Shown here: one piece after another, positions 1 to 7,418 of the stretch
How positions within the stretch are numbered: the stretch's first letter is position 1
Layout: each line of letters begins with the position of its first letter
Assembly: GCF_000425345.1 (NCBI RefSeq)
Contig: NZ_AUDG01000004.1
Location: 1-64,000, forward strand
From: Rheinheimera baltica DSM 14885
Lineage (GTDB): Bacteria; Pseudomonadota; Gammaproteobacteria; Enterobacterales; Alteromonadaceae
Direction: 5' to 3'
DNA length: 64,000 nt
Translations under genes and position numbers: made by a program
The notes under the pieces: generated by a model
Seen by the model: only the letters and a program-made list of their open reading frames with translations
Told to the model about the DNA's origin: nothing
The model's database searches: none

Positions 1-246
1 CTGCTGCTGAGCAATTTAGCTTCATTAGTGCTGATATTACTGGGTGTTGGGCTGACCGTAGCCAATCAGCAACGCCGGTTCCAGGCAAACAGCTATCGGG
101 ATAAACGTGTCTTATCGTTTCATACCTTGGGGTTAAGAGCGGTGGCAAAGCAGGTAATGTTTACAACAACACAGTGGCGCAGTACCTTGCGCCACTGCAA
201 ACACTTGCTAGATACAACGAGTTACAACATTGAATGCGGGGGCTAA
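1..246 (+). CDS. IS4-family transposase, C-terminal part
   Basis: The reading frame is open from the first base and encodes the last 81 residues of a DDE transposase; the 5' part and the catalytic DDE region are outside the window. A hydrophobic stretch is followed by the motif FQAN-x5-RVLS-x3-LG, which matches the C-terminus of IS10-type transposases (FQAN...VLS...LG). The stop codon lies 19 bp inside the terminal repeat of the element. Internal ATG codons exist but the gene clearly starts upstream. Whether the full transposase is intact cannot be seen. Confidence 0.75.
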   Translation: MLLSNLASLVLILLGVGLTVANQQRRFQANSYRDKRVLSFHTLGLRAVAKQVMFTTTQWRSTLRHCKHLLDTTSYNIECGG

Positions 247-265
247 ATTCGTGGGGATCCCTCAG
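1..265 (+). mobile_element. Right end of an IS4-family (IS10-group) insertion sequence
   Basis: This is the 3' end of an insertion sequence; the rest lies before the window. It contains the C-terminus of a transposase. It ends at 265, where the reverse complement reads CTGAGGGATCCCCACGAATT, closely resembling IS10-type outer ends (CTGA-R-GATCCCC). Beyond 265 the sequence is the interior of an RND pump gene on the minus strand, so the element is inserted in that gene. The next nine bases (266-274, GGTCTAACC) are roughly symmetrical, as expected for a 9-bp IS10-type target duplication. The partner copy is outside the window, so this is inferred. Confidence 0.75.
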
Positions 266-839
266 GGTCTAACCAAATGCGCATGCTGTAATCGCCGGCG
301 CCGAATAACCGCACTGCACCCACGCCTTCTATCCGCGCCAGCTCATCTTTAACATTCAGCGCCGCATAGTTAGACAGATACAGCATGTCATAGCGGTTAT
401 CCGGTGAGGTTAAATGCACCACCATGGTTAAATCAGGTGATGATTTTTCAGTAACCACGCCTAAACGTTGTACTTCCTGCGGCAAACGCGGCTTGGCGCG
501 CTCTACCCGGCTTTGTACCTGGGTTTGCGCTAAATCAACGTTGGTACCGATAGCAAAAGTAACGGTTAATGTCATGCGGCCATCCGAGGTGGCCTGGGAT
601 GACATATACAGCATGTCTTCCACGCCGTTAATTTCCTGCTCCAACGGCGAGGCCACCGTTTCGGCAATCACCTTTGGGTTAGCGCCCGGATAGTTTGCGG
701 TAACCACCACTGTGGGTGGCACCACTTCAGGATATTCAGTAATCGGCAACTGCCATACTGCTATCGCACCGGTAATAAAAAACAGCAGCGAGATAACAGC
801 GGCGAATATCGGCCGGCGGATAAAAAATTGCGATAACAT
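243..839 (-). pseudogene. RND multidrug efflux pump inner-membrane subunit, truncated by the IS
   Basis: This is the first ~193 residues of an AcrB/MexB-type proton-driven exporter of about 1,040 residues. It begins with the typical FFIRRPIFA segment and first membrane helix, followed by the PN1 porter region (ITEYPEVVPP, PGANPKVIAETVASPLEQ, DLAQTQVQ). Homology stops at RIWLDPE where the insertion sequence begins, and five IS-encoded residues precede the stop. The product lacks eleven of twelve helices and the proton relay, so it cannot pump. It follows the adaptor gene by 10 bp with a GGAG ribosome site. The remaining pump fragment should lie beyond the IS. Confidence 0.85.
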
Positions 840-849
840 TTTTGGCTCC

Positions 850-2118
850 TTAGCCGCGATTTGCTGCAGTGTCAGTGTTTACTTTCTGGACACTGTTTAC
901 TTCAGCGGTTAGTGCGCTGCTGGTTTGGTCCAGCAGTTTTTGTGTATTACGAAGGGCGGCTAATTGCTCGTTGCTGGCCATTTCAACCAATTTAGGCGCT
1001 ACTTGCATACTGGGGCGAACGCGCTGCAGGCCATTAACCACTATGCGATCACCTGCGTTTAGCCCGCTGCTGACAATACGCAGGCCATTAACTTTTTCAC
1101 CCAAGGTAACAGCGCGGTATTCCAACTGATTACTGGCATTAACAAGCAGGACAAACTTGTTGTTTAAGTCGGTGCCTATAGCTTTTTCGTCAATTAGCAC
1201 GCCATCATATGAATTACTGCCGACCAGTTTTATGCGGGCAAATAGTCCGGGTAACAAATCGTTTTCGCTATTGTTGAAACTGGCGCGAATACGAATAGTG
1301 CCGGTTTGCGGGTCAATGCGGTTATCGACAAAGTCGATGTTGCCAATATGGCCGTAACCGTTATCAGATGCCAATGCCATGGTTACCGGATTCGCCGTTT
1401 CGTCGCGGGTGTCAGCGCGCTTACCGTCAGCCGACAACCAGGCGTATTTCAAATAGGTTTGTTCATCCACGTCAAAGTAGGCATACATTTTATCTACCGA
1501 TACCAGGCTGGTAAGCTGGCTTTGTCCTGCATTAACATAGTTACCGGCCGTAACTTGAGCGTACGATACCCGCCCACTAATTGGCGCGCGCACGCTGGTG
1601 TAGCTTAAGTCGAGCTCGGCCCTATCAAGCGCCGCCTTTACTGAGGCAACACTGGCCGCAGTTTGCTGCTTGCGCGCCTGGCGGCTGTCCAACACTTCGG
1701 CCGATATTGCGCGCTGGCTGCTAAGTTTTTCTGCCCTTGCGTAATCGTTCTGCGCTAATACGGCCGCACTTTGTGCGCTTTGCCATTCGGCTTTTAAGCG
1801 CGCAACCTCTGCAGCAAACGGGCGCGGGTCAATTTGTACCAGTAAGTCGCCTTTCTTAACCAAGGCGCCTTCATTAAAATGGACTTGTTCAATATATCCT
1901 GACACGCGCGGCATCAGGTTTACCGTTTGCGGTGCCTGCAAGCGGCCAGTAAATTCATCCCATTCGGTGATACGCTCATACACCACTTGCGCCACGCTTA
2001 CCTGCGGTGCAGCCGGTGCTTGAGGCTGGTTCGCCGCCTCCGGATTACCACAAGCAGCCAACACCAGGGCAGCAACGCTTGCTAACATAAAAGTTCTAAT
2101 AGTGTTTTTCCTGCTCAT
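850..2118 (-). CDS. RND efflux periplasmic adaptor lipoprotein (membrane fusion protein)
   Basis: This 422-residue AcrA/MexA-type adaptor links an inner-membrane RND pump to an outer-membrane channel. I chose the ATG at 2118 because it has a GGAG ribosome site and gives a clean lipoprotein signal ending LVLAAC (Cys23). A longer frame to 2241 runs through the promoter. Visible parts are the barrel-sandwich start (GRLQAPQTVNLMPRVSGYI), a coiled-coil hairpin rich in Ala/Gln at about residues 95-160, the second lipoyl half (VRAPISGRVSYAQV) and the membrane-proximal domain. The gene itself is intact, but its partner pump gene is broken by the IS, so the system is probably non-functional unless another pump is used. 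Confidence 0.9.
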   Translation of the reverse strand: MSRKNTIRTFMLASVAALVLAACGNPEAANQPQAPAAPQVSVAQVVYERITEWDEFTGRLQAPQTVNLMPRVSGYIEQVHFNEGALVKKGDLLVQIDPRPFAAEVARLKAEWQSAQSAAVLAQNDYARAEKLSSQRAISAEVLDSRQARKQQTAASVASVKAALDRAELDLSYTSVRAPISGRVSYAQVTAGNYVNAGQSQLTSLVSVDKMYAYFDVDEQTYLKYAWLSADGKRADTRDETANPVTMALASDNGYGHIGNIDFVDNRIDPQTGTIRIRASFNNSENDLLPGLFARIKLVGSNSYDGVLIDEKAIGTDLNNKFVLLVNASNQLEYRAVTLGEKVNGLRIVSSGLNAGDRIVVNGLQRVRPSMQVAPKLVEMASNEQLAALRNTQKLLDQTSSALTAEVNSVQKVNTDTAANRG

Positions 2119-2183
2119 GACGCTGTTCTCCACACTCTTGTTAACGGTTGCAAAAAATTGCATAAAATAAAACTTGTTAATTC

Positions 2184-2250
2184 TGTACTGGTCGGTAAAT
2201 ATATAGAACACATAAAAACTGTCAATATAATTTTGTACCAATCGGTAAAT
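2184..2250 (-). promoter_or_regulatory. Sigma70 promoter of the RND operon with two TetR-type operator-like sites
   Basis: On the minus strand a TTGACA (2220-2225) and TATATT (2198-2203) are separated by 16 bp. Two similar ~16-bp sites, TTTACCGATTGGTACA (2235-2250) and TTTACCGACCAGTACA (2184-2199), lie 50 or 51 bp apart, one just upstream of the -35 and one overlapping the -10. Each contains an imperfect TACC-N4-GGTA palindrome like operators of AcrR/TetR repressors. The TetR gene at 2584 is the obvious candidate regulator. The operator role is inferred from symmetry and position. Confidence 0.6.
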
Positions 2251-2583
2251 TAATTTAATTCTACGGTAAAAAAATTGGTTCTAAGGCTGAAACAGCACTA
2301 TTGCAGTGCCGACGATTTCACTAAGCCAACGGAGGCTACTGTCAGGCTATGTCAGTATTGTAAGGCGCCACCATACCGGGTTTAATGCCGGATACCGGCG
2401 CATTATTGCCTGAAACTCCTGCGCTGCGGCCTGACCACAGCTTTACTGAACGATCGTAAGCGCCTGGGAGGCATAGCTGATGTCAGTGGCAAGATATCTG
2501 TACTCAACGGTAAGTAACCCTTGCTGGACATGGGGTCTTTTGCTGTTTACTATATCAGCATGTTTTAATGTAGGAGCAGAGCC
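2251..2583. other. Divergent intergenic region between adaptor and TetR genes
   Basis: No open frame of note, RNA or repeat is visible in these 333 bp. The stretch upstream of 2584 supplies the TetR ribosome site (AGGAG, 7 bp before the ATG). A third weaker match to the operator half-site (CGGTAAAAAAATTGG, near 2264) may be chance. Confidence 0.4.
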
Positions 2584-3192
2584 ATGCCAGAAGTAAATTG
2601 CACGCCGCATGTCGGCCGGCCACGCGCCTTCGATACCAACACTGCGCTGGAAAAAGCGTTAGAAGTATTCTGGCGTAAAGGCTATGACGGCACATCATTA
2701 ACCGATCTGACTGACGCTATGGGCATAAATAAACCCAGCTTATATGCTGCTTTTGGCAACAAAGAACAGCTGTTTTTAAAAGCTATTGAGCTATACGAAA
2801 GCCGCCCTTGTTCTTTCTTTCTGCCAGCGCTGGAAAAAACCACTGCCTATGAAGTTGCAGAACATATGCTGTTTGGTGCTGCGATGAATATGGCTGATAC
2901 TGGCAAACCGCAGGGCTGTGTGGTGGTACAAGGTGCACTGTCGTGCAGCGAAGCGGCAGCTACAGTAAAAGAAGCACTGATGAACCGCCGTGTAGAGGGC
3001 GAGCAAAAAATGCGCGAACGCTTTGAGCGCGCGAAGCAAGAAGGCGATTTACCCGCCAATGCCGATGCTGAAACCTTAGCCCGTTACCTGGGTACCGTAT
3101 TACAAGGTATGGCTGTGCAGGCTAACAACGGCGCCAGCGCCGAGCAATTGCGCGAAGTTGCAAAACTAACACTAATGGCATTTCCGCGCTAA
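2584..3192 (+). CDS. TetR/AcrR-family transcriptional regulator
   Basis: This 202-residue protein has a TetR N-terminal helix-turn-helix (about residues 15-62: ALEKALEVFWRKGYDGTSLTDL, then MGINKPSLYAAFGNKEQLF). The C-terminal helical ligand-binding domain contains PQGCVVVQGAL, as in regulators of the YcnC/AcrR-like subgroup. The ATG has a good AGGAG site. It is divergent from the RND adaptor gene, whose promoter carries paired palindromes, so it is probably a drug-responsive repressor of that operon. The inducer is unknown. Confidence 0.85.
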   Translation: MPEVNCTPHVGRPRAFDTNTALEKALEVFWRKGYDGTSLTDLTDAMGINKPSLYAAFGNKEQLFLKAIELYESRPCSFFLPALEKTTAYEVAEHMLFGAAMNMADTGKPQGCVVVQGALSCSEAAATVKEALMNRRVEGEQKMRERFERAKQEGDLPANADAETLARYLGTVLQGMAVQANNGASAEQLREVAKLTLMAFPR

Positions 3193-3308
3193 TTCGCCTG
3201 CCTTAAACTCCACTGTTATTGCCTATTCCTGCAAACCGGCACTGCGGCAATAGGCAAAGCCCCGGCGGCTGCTTATACTGCGTTTATCAATACCGTGGAG
3301 AAGCCGCT

Positions 3309-4208
3309 ATGACTGACGAACGTGAACGCTTGCGCCAGCAAATGCTTCAGCCGCTGTTGCAAACAATACAGTCCAACGGCCTGAGTGAAACCAACATCCC
3401 GGGCGTAAAGCTATACCATAGTGACGGCCCTACCTCTGCAACGCCAACTATTTACCAACCTGCGTTGTGTTTGCTGGTGCAAGGTTCAAAGCGGGTATGG
3501 TTGGGTGATGAACAACTGCAGTACCACGAACTGCAATATCTTATTGCGCCGGTAACCTTGCCGGTAAGCGGTAAAATTATTACCGCCAGCACCGACAGGC
3601 CCTACATTGCTCTGCTGATAAACCTGGATTTGCGTGAACTGACAGATCTGATAATTGATATAGCTCACAAGGTAACACCATCGGCTATGCCTGCCCGCGG
3701 TATTGCTGTTGGCGATGCGGACCTGTGTCTTTTGTCAGTATTTCAGCGTCTGACACAGTTGCTGCAATCACCGCAAGATATTCCAATACTGTTGCCGTTG
3801 CTGAAGCGTGAAATGCTGTACCGCTTATTGCTTGGGCCGGTTGGCAGTCAACTGCGCGAATTCACGCAAATAGACAGTCAGGCACACCGCATCAGCAAAG
3901 TCATAGAAATGCTGAATCAGCGCTACAACCAGCCGCTGCGTATTAAAGAGCTGGCTGATGCTGCGCATTTAAGCGAATCAGCATTGTTTCAAAGCTTTAA
4001 AGCCGTGACCTCAATGTCGCCGCTGCAGTTTCAAAAACAGCTGCGTTTAAACGAAGCGCGGCGCATTATGCTGTATGAAGGCTTAGAGGCCGCGACAGCA
4101 AGCTACAAGGTAGGTTATGAAAGCCCGTCACAGTTTAGTCGCGAATACAGCCGCTTATTTGGTGCGCCACCGAAAGCCGATGTCGCGCGTTTTCGCCAAA
4201 CGCTGTAA
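3309..4208 (+). CDS. AraC-family transcriptional regulator
   Basis: This is a 299-residue regulator with an AraC_N-type sensor domain (about residues 20-180; YQPALCLLVQGSKRVWLGDE is characteristic). A C-terminal AraC helix-turn-helix pair follows (about 200-295: IKELADAAHLSESALFQSFKAV, then VGYESPSQFSREYSRLFG). The start at 3309 is chosen for its GGAGA ribosome site 7 bp upstream; an upstream in-frame ATG at 3219 lacks one. Family members often control an adjacent dehydrogenase or transporter, and the DMT exporter gene follows 79 bp downstream. That pairing is a guess. Confidence 0.85.
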   Translation: MTDERERLRQQMLQPLLQTIQSNGLSETNIPGVKLYHSDGPTSATPTIYQPALCLLVQGSKRVWLGDEQLQYHELQYLIAPVTLPVSGKIITASTDRPYIALLINLDLRELTDLIIDIAHKVTPSAMPARGIAVGDADLCLLSVFQRLTQLLQSPQDIPILLPLLKREMLYRLLLGPVGSQLREFTQIDSQAHRISKVIEMLNQRYNQPLRIKELADAAHLSESALFQSFKAVTSMSPLQFQKQLRLNEARRIMLYEGLEAATASYKVGYESPSQFSREYSRLFGAPPKADVARFRQTL

Positions 4209-4287
4209 ATTTTCTGCTGTGGCTACTGTTTAAACTGCACGCAAGGCTTTATGATCACCGCCTCTGTTGCTGCCAACTGCGCCCACT

Positions 4288-5217
4288 ATGTCATCCACTA
4301 TGAAAAACATGCTGCTGTACCTGGTTACTGTATTAATCTGGGGCTCTACCTGGTTTGCCATTGAGTTTCAGCTCGGTGAAGTGGCGATAGAGGTATCACT
4401 GGCGTATCGTTTTATTTTATCAGCCATTTTGATGTGGCTGTTTTGTGTATGGCGCCGGCTGCCAATGCGCTTTAGCGCCAAAGATCATGGCTTTATTGCG
4501 TTGTTGGCGCTGTTTAACTTTGCGCTGAATTACATTCTTATTTACCAGGCGCAGCAGTATTTAACCTCGGCCATGACCGCCATTGCCTTTACCACCATGT
4601 TGCTAATGAACATTGTTAATACCCGGCTGTTTTTCGGCAAGCCGGTAGCCAAACGCATTTATTTCGGTGCCTTAATGGGCATCGCCGGCATAATAGTACT
4701 GTTTTACCCGGATTTAGACGGGTTGGATTTTACCAACGCCAGCTTAATTGGCTTAGTGCTGGTACTGGGCAGCGCACTTAGCGCATCGCTTGGCAACATG
4801 GCCAGTGTACGTAACTCGCGCGCCGGTTTGCCTATTACTCAGGTTAACGCCTGGGGCATGCTCTATGGCGCCATCGGCCTGACGGCACTGGTGCTGTTCA
4901 GCGGCACACCGTTTACTTTCAGTACCTCGCCGGCCTTTATTATTTCGTTGCTGTACCTGGCGGTATTTGGCTCGGTAATCGCCTTTGCTACTTACTTTGC
5001 GCTGTTAAAAGGTATGGGGCCGGAAAAAGCCAGCTACACCATAGTGCTGTTTCCGCTGGTCGCCGTAGTGCTAAGCACCCTGTTTGAAGACTTTGCCTGG
5101 AGTGGCTACACCTTTGCCGGCTTTGCTTTGGTGCTGCTGGGTAATGCGCTGGTACTAACGCCGTTTGCCAAAATTAAAGCGTTATTGCTAACACGCCAAC
5201 CGCAACTAGCCCCCTAA
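4288..5217 (+). CDS. DMT-superfamily (EamA) inner-membrane transporter
   Basis: The product of about 309 residues has ten predicted membrane helices arranged as two EamA repeats. The N-terminal repeat shows the usual WGSTWFAIEF motif, and the second repeat ends FEDFAWSGYTFAGFALVLLGN. Such proteins export amino acids or other metabolites across the inner membrane; the substrate cannot be told from sequence. The start is uncertain: ATG 4288 and ATG 4300 are both possible and neither has a strong ribosome site. A long hairpin follows the stop. Confidence 0.8.
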   Translation: MSSTMKNMLLYLVTVLIWGSTWFAIEFQLGEVAIEVSLAYRFILSAILMWLFCVWRRLPMRFSAKDHGFIALLALFNFALNYILIYQAQQYLTSAMTAIAFTTMLLMNIVNTRLFFGKPVAKRIYFGALMGIAGIIVLFYPDLDGLDFTNASLIGLVLVLGSALSASLGNMASVRNSRAGLPITQVNAWGMLYGAIGLTALVLFSGTPFTFSTSPAFIISLLYLAVFGSVIAFATYFALLKGMGPEKASYTIVLFPLVAVVLSTLFEDFAWSGYTFAGFALVLLGNALVLTPFAKIKALLLTRQPQLAP

Positions 5218-5236
5218 ACAGCATACATCTTTAATA

Positions 5237-5272
5237 CGGCATTTAAAGCAAATCAATTAGCTTTAAATGCCG
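5237..5272. terminator. Long hairpin between convergent genes
   Basis: A perfect 13-bp stem (CGGCATTTAAAGC with GCTTTAAATGCCG, 10-nt A/T-rich loop) sits between the convergent stops at 5217 and 5290. There is no long T-run, so it may be a bidirectional terminator or an RNA-stabilising hairpin. Confidence 0.5.
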
Positions 5273-5289
5273 CCGTTACATGGCTTAAG

Positions 5290-7077
5290 CTACTTTTTCT
5301 CAGTAACCACGGGTTGAGCATTTAAAAAGCCCCAGATAAAGTCAGCCTGCATTACTTCCATTTCTGGTGAAGAATTGTTGTCGCGGTAGTACCAGTCCGG
5401 ATTAGGAATACCGTTATGACTACGGAAATAGCCAAAGTCAGACAAACTGGTTTCAAACACCGAAAGCGCTAAAAAATGTTTAAAGCTGCTGGCCGGATCT
5501 AGCTTATCACCCGGTTTAGTCCCTAACGCTGCAACGCCGGCTCTGGAGTGACAACCTATGCAGCTAGAGCCATCCATAAAGCCTGCCTCGGTGACTGAAT
5601 TACCCAAAAATGTGGGTTGGCCTATGGCGTTGACATATTCAACCTGTGAGCCTTTAAGGCGATAATTCAACCAGGCCTTATTTGCCGCGGCCGGTTCAAA
5701 CGCATTGGTACTGGTTTTAGTGCCAATATTCATTGCACTAAGCAACTTTTGCCATTCTGGCCGAATTGTTTCAATTGGATATCCAGCGTCATGGTGCAGC
5801 ACTATGCTACTTTGATTCAGGTTGTCTGATTGCTGGTTAGGCACAACATAATTGTCTGCCGTATTGGCCGGTCTTGCGTCTGCACTACTGTAGCCATAGG
5901 CGTCGTTACACCCCGTTACGTCGCAACGACCGGGCAGCGCAATGTGCTCAAACGTTGTCCAAACCCAATTTGGGATGTCTTTGGAGGAAATATGAAACGC
6001 GACTAAATAATGCACGCCCTCAAGATTACAGCTTGCTGTAGGGTCTTCCGACAACCCCAGTGCGTTTAGGTTTATTTGCGTCGCCAGGTATTTACTGGCG
6101 TAAGCATTAGCGTCGGTATCCATGCCAAGCTGTGCCGCCAGATCCTTATGCAGCCAGTTACTTTTTATCATTACCGCATCGGAGGGTAAGTCAATTCTCA
6201 CCAAGGACGCCGGTTGGCCGTCATGCGCCGACTGGTTATTTTTACGATAGGGCGCGTCTTGCTGCATATTTGCCTGATTGGCAAAAAACACATCAAGTGC
6301 GCCGTTAGCATTGTACAAGTTATTGTTAAACAGGTAGTTATGAAAAACCTGATTACGCACTGTCAGCTCAGCATTGGTTTGTCGAATAACCCTGCCAATA
6401 CTTTGCGGATCTGCCGGTTTAAACGCTTTAGAGATAGCCGGAACCATATTTTTTGTCTGGCCATTCACCGTCACGGCTTCACAGTTTGCCGGTTCTGTAC
6501 TGGCAGACTGCGCCTTAAGCATGGCAGCCGTATTAACTTTAGTTAACGGGTTAAGCTGGCTATGAAAGGGTAAGCGAGTGTGGCGCTTTAGCTCACTGCT
6601 TTTAGCATGTTCAACGGCTTTATCCGGCTTGGCTTTAGCCAATGCAGTTAACTGCGATGTAAACTGCTCCCCCGGGAACACCGGGCAATGTTCTTTGCTG
6701 TTATTTTTGTCGCCAGGCAGGCAACAATTCTCGCTGGCACCCGGTTTCTGCCCCGCCTGGCAAAGCGGGTAGGGTTCTGCCGGCCAGTTCTGTCGCTCGT
6801 CAGCCCAGTTTGACCAAAACTTATCGGTAATAACCTCGGCAAACAGTTTCCAGGAAAACATATCCGGGCACGTCATCGCCGGGTTACTGATTAATTTGCC
6901 GCTAATTTTGTTCACTGCCTGCAACTGGCCAGACACCAGTTTCATTGAGCAGTATTCACTATCTTTAATAGCTGATTGAAAATACATCGCATAATCTACA
7001 GCGCTGGGTTTAGCATCATCTGCCAGCACAGGTAAAGAACATAACAGACACGTAGCAGTAAAAGTTATCAGCTTCAT
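5290..7077 (-). CDS. Secreted protein with one CxxCH haem-binding motif
   Basis: A 595-residue exported protein of a family I cannot name. The ATG at 7077 has a GGAG site and begins a clear signal peptide (MKLITFTATCLLCSLPVLA). Near residue 505 is SCIGCHSRAG, a canonical c-type haem attachment motif, so a monohaem cytochrome-like C-terminal domain is likely. There are also several pairs of cysteines (e.g. ENCCLPGDKN, GRCDVTGC) that may form disulfides. The large N-terminal part has no motif I recognise. The cytochrome assignment is based on one motif plus export, and the electron partner is unknown. Confidence 0.65.
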   Translation of the reverse strand: MKLITFTATCLLCSLPVLADDAKPSAVDYAMYFQSAIKDSEYCSMKLVSGQLQAVNKISGKLISNPAMTCPDMFSWKLFAEVITDKFWSNWADERQNWPAEPYPLCQAGQKPGASENCCLPGDKNNSKEHCPVFPGEQFTSQLTALAKAKPDKAVEHAKSSELKRHTRLPFHSQLNPLTKVNTAAMLKAQSASTEPANCEAVTVNGQTKNMVPAISKAFKPADPQSIGRVIRQTNAELTVRNQVFHNYLFNNNLYNANGALDVFFANQANMQQDAPYRKNNQSAHDGQPASLVRIDLPSDAVMIKSNWLHKDLAAQLGMDTDANAYASKYLATQINLNALGLSEDPTASCNLEGVHYLVAFHISSKDIPNWVWTTFEHIALPGRCDVTGCNDAYGYSSADARPANTADNYVVPNQQSDNLNQSSIVLHHDAGYPIETIRPEWQKLLSAMNIGTKTSTNAFEPAAANKAWLNYRLKGSQVEYVNAIGQPTFLGNSVTEAGFMDGSSCIGCHSRAGVAALGTKPGDKLDPASSFKHFLALSVFETSLSDFGYFRSHNGIPNPDWYYRDNNSSPEMEVMQADFIWGFLNAQPVVTEKK

Positions 7078-7418
7078 ATTAAGGCTCCATTTACAATATC
7101 CTGAGGTAACAAGCGGTACAGTTGCTGTAAACACGCTTTAAGGCCTGGCCGCACTTGTAACACTTGCGTTGCAGGTGGATAAAATTTAGATCAGGAAATG
7201 CACCGCGTAATGATATTCAATGGAGAAAAAACTGATATTACGTTAAGCGTCGTAACAGCCAACTGCAACCCAATATACAGGTAAACAATATCTCGAAGCA
7301 CAAACTGAAACTTTGCCGTTAATCATATTTTGTACCCACCTTTTGCGGTGAATGGTGCTCGACTCTCTTTTATGCTAGATTCGATATCTGTTTAAAAATC
7401 AAACAGGAAAGCCCCACT
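7078..7418. other. Divergent promoter region
   Basis: These 341 bp separate the divergent haem protein gene and the TPR-GGDEF gene. I see no RNA gene, repeat or confident promoter hexamers. The AAACAGGAAAG at 7401-7411 is the ribosome site of the downstream gene. Confidence 0.4.
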
